The translations under genes were made by a program, and so were the position numbers. A stretch of 64,000 bases of DNA from Glycomyces sp. YM15 (GTDB lineage Bacteria > Actinomycetota > Actinomycetes > Mycobacteriales > Micromonosporaceae), in the NCBI RefSeq assembly GCF_016918015.1, contig NZ_JAERMK010000021.1, positions 47,305-111,304 of the forward strand, in the 5' to 3' direction. Positions 61,069-64,000 of the stretch are shown one piece after another. Position 1 is the stretch's first letter, and each line of letters opens with the position of its first letter. The notes under the pieces were generated by a model. That model was not told the DNA's origin and ran no database searches. It was given only the letters and a program-made list of their open reading frames with translations.

Positions 61069-61581
61069 TCACGCGGCCAGGGCGACCGTGGCCGCGGTCA
61101 CGACGAGGATGACGACGGCACCGAACCCGGCCATGGCGAAGCGAAGCCACCGGAATTTCCGCCGGGCGATCTTGCGGACTGCGGTCAGTTCCCGGTGGAG
61201 CGCGGCCGCGTACGCGTCGTCGTCGGCCACGAGAGCCGCCAGCGCCGGAAGAGGCAGCCCCTCGAGTTCAGTTTCAGGCGAGCCCGGCCGTGGCCACACC
61301 GTGCATCCCAAGAATCCAAGGACCACGACGGCAAGTCCGGCTGCGGCCCACGCCAGCCCGGTGACACTCGCTGGTGGTTTCAGGACCGAGCCGAGGCCGA
61401 CTGCGACAGCGGCGCCGGCGAGGAGGGCCGCGCCGAGCACTTGCGCTTTCACGTCCGCTCGGTCGGTCTGTGCGCGGGCTTTGTCCAGGCGCTGGCCGAG
61501 GAACGCCACGAGGGGCGACTGCGTGGGTGCTGCGGAAGGCGCGGGGGCGCTGGTAGTTCGGGAGAACAAGGTGACGTGCAT
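61069..61581 (-). CDS. Pycsar-effector-like (DUF5706-type) membrane protein
   Basis: The product has 170 residues from ATG 61581, with GGAG eight bases upstream. RADVKAQVLGAALLAGAAVAVGLGSVL, LAWAAAGLAVVVLGFLGC and a C-terminal AMAGFGAVVILVVTAATVALA are membrane segments, and RELTAVRKIARRKFRWLRF precedes the last. This plan (A-D-KA helix, two membrane segments, K--WLR, last segment) is that of transmembrane Pycsar effectors. Known: those respond to cyclic pyrimidine signals and kill the cell on infection. No pyrimidine cyclase is nearby. The orphan could be an effector for a remote cyclase, or a phage decoy. Confidence 0.6.
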   Translation of the reverse strand: MHVTLFSRTTSAPAPSAAPTQSPLVAFLGQRLDKARAQTDRADVKAQVLGAALLAGAAVAVGLGSVLKPPASVTGLAWAAAGLAVVVLGFLGCTVWPRPGSPETELEGLPLPALAALVADDDAYAAALHRELTAVRKIARRKFRWLRFAMAGFGAVVILVVTAATVALAA

Positions 61582-61981
61582 GGGGTGGTCTCCAGGTCGC
61601 GGTGGCAGGTATGAGTTCAGCTTTCCCGTTGCACTGCACGGCCGTAGTCCGATTTTGGACACCGACCCTGGTGTCGACAGTTTCCTGAACCTCTCGTATC
61701 AGGTTGTGGCACTTGGGGAAACGTCGGTACGCAGCACTGCGTACTTTGGTGCATGACGTGCATCACGGATCGAGTTGTCGGCTCATACGCTGATGGTGCG
61801 GCACTTAAGGCGCGAGAGGTGAGAACTACTTCTCAGGTGTGAGCATGATCTTCGTCGCTGAGGACCGTGGGTGGTCTCCGGACCGGCTCCATGCCACATG
61901 GTCCATTGCTTACGCTGGGCTGGCTCGGTCGTTCCCTGACGGCTGGGTTCGGACTTTCTGACGCACCGAAGGCGACTGCCG
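61582..61981. other. Divergent intergenic gap with a possible tiny frame
   Basis: The gap separates the leftward membrane protein genes from the rightward DnaB-like gene. A frame at 61845-61961 (+) encodes 38 residues (IFVAEDRGWSPDRLHATWSIA...FPDGWVRTF) with a GTG six bases upstream of its ATG, but it has no clear ribosome site. Apart from this nothing is seen. The remainder should contain promoters. Confidence 0.3.
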
Positions 61982-62809
61982 ATGGAATTCACCACTGGTT
62001 TCCCGAGCCTGGACAATGCCCTGCAGCACTTCACGCCAGGCAACCTCATGACCGTGGCCGGGGCACGCTCGGAAGAGAACTCCGTGCTTGTGGTCAACAT
62101 GATCCGGCACATGGTCTTCCACGCGGGGGCAGCCGCGCTCGTGCTCCTGCCTTCGCAGAAGACTGACGCGTTCGACGCCCACCTGCGCGGCTGCTCAACC
62201 GGCGTCCCGCATCAAGCGGTCATTAACGACAAGCTTACCGAGGCGCAGCAGGCCGCGATCGAACACCACGAGAAGGCACGTCGGGACGTGCCGCTGTTCG
62301 TGGAGAACCCGAAGTCGCTCCCCGTCGACGGACTCGACGAAGCGGTCGAGAACGCCAACGCGCGGTACGGCGACCTGGACCTGATTGTCGTCGACGCGGT
62401 GCAGCTCCTTGACGACCCTGACCTCGGCTTCGACGAATGGGGTGCGCCGCGGCGGGAGTCGCGGATCGCATCGCTTTCACGCGCATCGAGAGCGTTGAAG
62501 CATCTCGCGTTCAAGAACGACGCGACCGTGATCGCCGTCGGCCGGCGCGTCTCCCGGCACACGTCGGAAGCGGAGAAGGCGCTCGCGAACGCGGACAACT
62601 CCGCGGCGGCGTTCGAGGCTTTCCATCAAGACTCTGACCAGGTGATTGAGCTGTATCCGGCGAAAGCAGCCGTTCGCGCGGAGGACACCAGAAGGGTCGT
62701 CCTGGTGCGGAAGAACCGGTGGGGTCCCGGCGGCGACTGGGTGCCGCTCGGCTTGGAGCATGGGACGTCCACGATCGTCGACCACGGTTCACGGAAGCGC
62801 CGGGGGTAA
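61982..62809 (+). CDS. DnaB-like helicase-fold protein without P-loop lysine
   Basis: The product has 275 residues. TTGFPSLDNALQHFTPGNLMTVAGARSEENSVLVVNMI (~4-41) aligns with the start of the DnaB C-terminal domain, but the P-loop GKT/S is missing (GARSEENS). LDLIVVDAVQLLDDP matches Walker B with its QL, and RRVVLVRKNRWGPGGDWV matches the final DnaB strand. The N-terminal DnaB domain is absent. It may bind DNA or DnaB without unwinding. It follows a 400-base divergent gap. Confidence 0.8.
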   Translation: MEFTTGFPSLDNALQHFTPGNLMTVAGARSEENSVLVVNMIRHMVFHAGAAALVLLPSQKTDAFDAHLRGCSTGVPHQAVINDKLTEAQQAAIEHHEKARRDVPLFVENPKSLPVDGLDEAVENANARYGDLDLIVVDAVQLLDDPDLGFDEWGAPRRESRIASLSRASRALKHLAFKNDATVIAVGRRVSRHTSEAEKALANADNSAAAFEAFHQDSDQVIELYPAKAAVRAEDTRRVVLVRKNRWGPGGDWVPLGLEHGTSTIVDHGSRKRRG

Positions 62810-62860
62810 CTGTCGAATCAGGCAAGGTGCGACGCTGCCGTGCTCCGATACGCTGACTCG

Positions 62861-63398
62861 ATGGAACTCATTCCGTTGCAGCTCGGGAGCGTTCGGCAGC
62901 AGGACCTGTTCACCCGCGTTCACACCGACGGCGCCTACTTCACCCTCACGGAAGCGTGGACCGGTCGGCACCTCGCCGTGCTCGGCCCGGCCGTGGACCT
63001 ACCCGAAGCTGACACTGTCGGCATTTCCGAGCTGCACGGCGACCGCTGGGCGTCGCTGGTGCACCGCGTCCACGAGACCGGCCGGGAGGTGATCATTGCC
63101 CGCAACCGCCGCCCGATCGCCGCCCTGCGGCCTCCCGCCGACCGGGAGGCTGCCGAACCGCGAGATCCGGAATTGTGGGCGCACGCCGAGCGAGCCTGTG
63201 CCGCAGAGATGGCAAAACGATCGCGGCTGGTTGCTGGCATGGCCGACCCTGCCGCAGTCGCCGAGCTCGCCACCGAGATCGCCTACGACCTGTGGGGACG
63301 TGTTCGACCGGTATGGCATCAGCCGAAACACCGTGGCCACGACCGAATGCGACGTGCCGCGCGCAGCTGTGAACGCCGCCGCGTTGACTCTCCGGTAA
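62861..63398 (+). pseudogene. Phd-like antitoxin-domain protein with probable frameshift
   Basis: From ATG 62861 (GTG 62840 is also open) the frame has ISELHGDRWASLVHRVHETGREVIIARNRRPIAALRP, a Phd/YefM-like fold. Near 63295 the coding signal shifts to another frame reading DVFDRYGISRNTVATTECDV and stopping at 63398. In the original frame the reading continues, with poor composition, into the next gene. No toxin gene is adjacent. Similar Phd-like modules are fused to HNH at 10322. Confidence 0.5.
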
Positions 63399-63511
63399 AC
63401 GGAACGCCAGGAGACCATTCCGCGGTCGGCATCGCTGTCCGCCGCGGTCACGCGATCCGCGGCCGAAACAGCCGCACCGTCACCGGGATGCCTGCGACTC
63501 GTTCTCCAAGC

Positions 63512-63724
63512 ATGTGCAACCGAATCGCCCTCGTCCACGTGCAACTGCTCGGCATGTTCTGGATGGCGGTCATGGGCCCGCTCGCGCTGGTCGCCTGGTT
63601 CGTCAAAGGTGAAGCTGCCCCGTGGGACGCGAAAGCAGTCGCGGCACTCACGCTCGTGTGGGTCCTGCTGACCGGGCTCGGTTGGGTTGCACGGCAGATC
63701 CAGTCGACAGCCGCAGAGCGATAA
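63512..63724 (+). CDS. Small two-helix membrane protein
   Basis: The product has 70 residues from ATG 63512, with ATG 63488 as an alternative. ALVHVQLLGMFWMAVMGPLALVAWF and AVAALTLVWVLLTGLGWVA are two membrane segments joined by a short charged turn. It lies in the same open frame as the broken Phd-like gene only because that frame has no stop. Role unknown. Confidence 0.5.
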   Translation: MCNRIALVHVQLLGMFWMAVMGPLALVAWFVKGEAAPWDAKAVAALTLVWVLLTGLGWVARQIQSTAAER

Positions 63725-63750
63725 ATCGCGCTCACGGAGCTTGCTTTCGC

Positions 63751-63874
63751 TCACTGCCGCGCCCGCAGTTCGAACTTCGGCAGTTCCGCTTCCACTTCGG
63801 CCTCGGTGACCGTCAACGTCGCGGGGTCGACACCGTTCGCGAGCGCTTCGGTCAGCTTGCGGTTGTACACGCGC
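63751..63874 (-). pseudogene. 3' part of a gene cut by the second element
   Basis: Leftward frame RVYNRKLTEALANGVDPATL, then TVTEAEVEAELPKFELRARQ, ending TGA at 63751-63753. No start is present on this side; upstream of it lies the element end at 63875. The first residues (VYNRKL) recall AYLNKKL of the other interrupted gene, so related insertion targets are possible. Its 5' part should lie beyond the second element. Confidence 0.5.
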
Positions 63875-64000
63875 GTTATCCCGGCATTAGACGTGTCTCG
63901 GTGAGCTAGGGAGTCGGATCTTCATCCTCTGGGCTATCGTCGCCTTCGATTTGGCGCTGTGGGAGGCTTCCGCCGGGTTGAGCTTGTCGGATCGTTTTCT
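63875..64000. mobile_element. End of a second Tn554-like element, running off the window
   Basis: GTTATCCCGGCATTAGACG reads inward from 63875 and matches GTTATCCCGGCATGAGACA read inward from 35370. Further in, GTGTCTCGGTGA matches GTGTCTCGATG at the left end of the first element. A leftward frame ending at 63912 encodes an acidic tail (EGDDSPEDEDPTP), as if the last gene of the element stops just inside the end. Only the first 126 bases are in the window. Confidence 0.6.

Noticed and set aside
1..64000. CRISPR arrays
   Set aside because: No regularly spaced direct repeats were seen; the only RNA-guided remnant is tnpB.

Overview
The window reads as part of the genome of a large temperate phage, prophage or phage-like plasmid of a GC-rich actinomycete. 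Evidence for the host group is the high GC, frequent GTG and TTG starts, AAGGAG-type ribosome sites, and DUF397, SUKH and AlbA_2-type genes. Evidence for a phage is a head-packaging block (small and large terminase, portal, minor head protein) beside long runs of tiny overlapping genes. No tail, lysis or lysogeny module and no tRNA gene is visible, so only part of the element is here.

Layout. Positions 1-6805 form a leftward packaging block (TerS, TerL, a DNA methyltransferase, portal, and a minor head protein fused to GNAT-like modules that runs off the left edge). A divergent control region (6806-7065) follows. Positions 7066-27030 are mostly rightward early-type genes: a triple-HTH protein, UvrD-like helicase, a TraB/FtsK-like ATPase, SSB, an HNH protein, a DUF488 protein, a truncated N6-adenine methylase, and many small unknown proteins that fall into several duplicated families. 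A Tn554-like element of about 8.3 kb with three tyrosine recombinases, a coiled-coil partner and cargo sits at 27030-35370 and splits a small gene whose two halves can be rejoined. Positions 35581-46700 carry accessory genes: CoiA-like nuclease, YidC-like insertase, DnaQ-like exonuclease, a frameshifted TnpB and peptide deformylase. A leftward dnaE2-type polymerase lies at 46728-49904, followed by a second dense rightward block of small genes (51536-56825). The right end (56910-63724) holds an AlbA_2 protein, a DnaG-like Toprim protein, a DUF3307 protein, a Pycsar-effector-like membrane protein, a DnaB-like ATPase and a Phd-like protein. At 63875 the end of a second Tn554-like element begins and runs off the window.

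How the parts work together. Replication and repair functions (helicases, SSB, DnaQ, DnaE2, DnaG-like and DnaB-like proteins) are spread over the early regions. Several of these enzymes have lost catalytic residues (P-loop lysine in two ATPases, altered Toprim acids, altered Nudix box, missing NPPY in a methylase), which suggests repurposed roles. Two almost identical 40-base leaders at 11474 and 22421 are probably a shared promoter or operator. The most unusual items are the tandem GNAT modules on the minor head protein, the YidC and deformylase homologues, the Phd-Phd-HNH fusion, and the orphan Pycsar-like effector.
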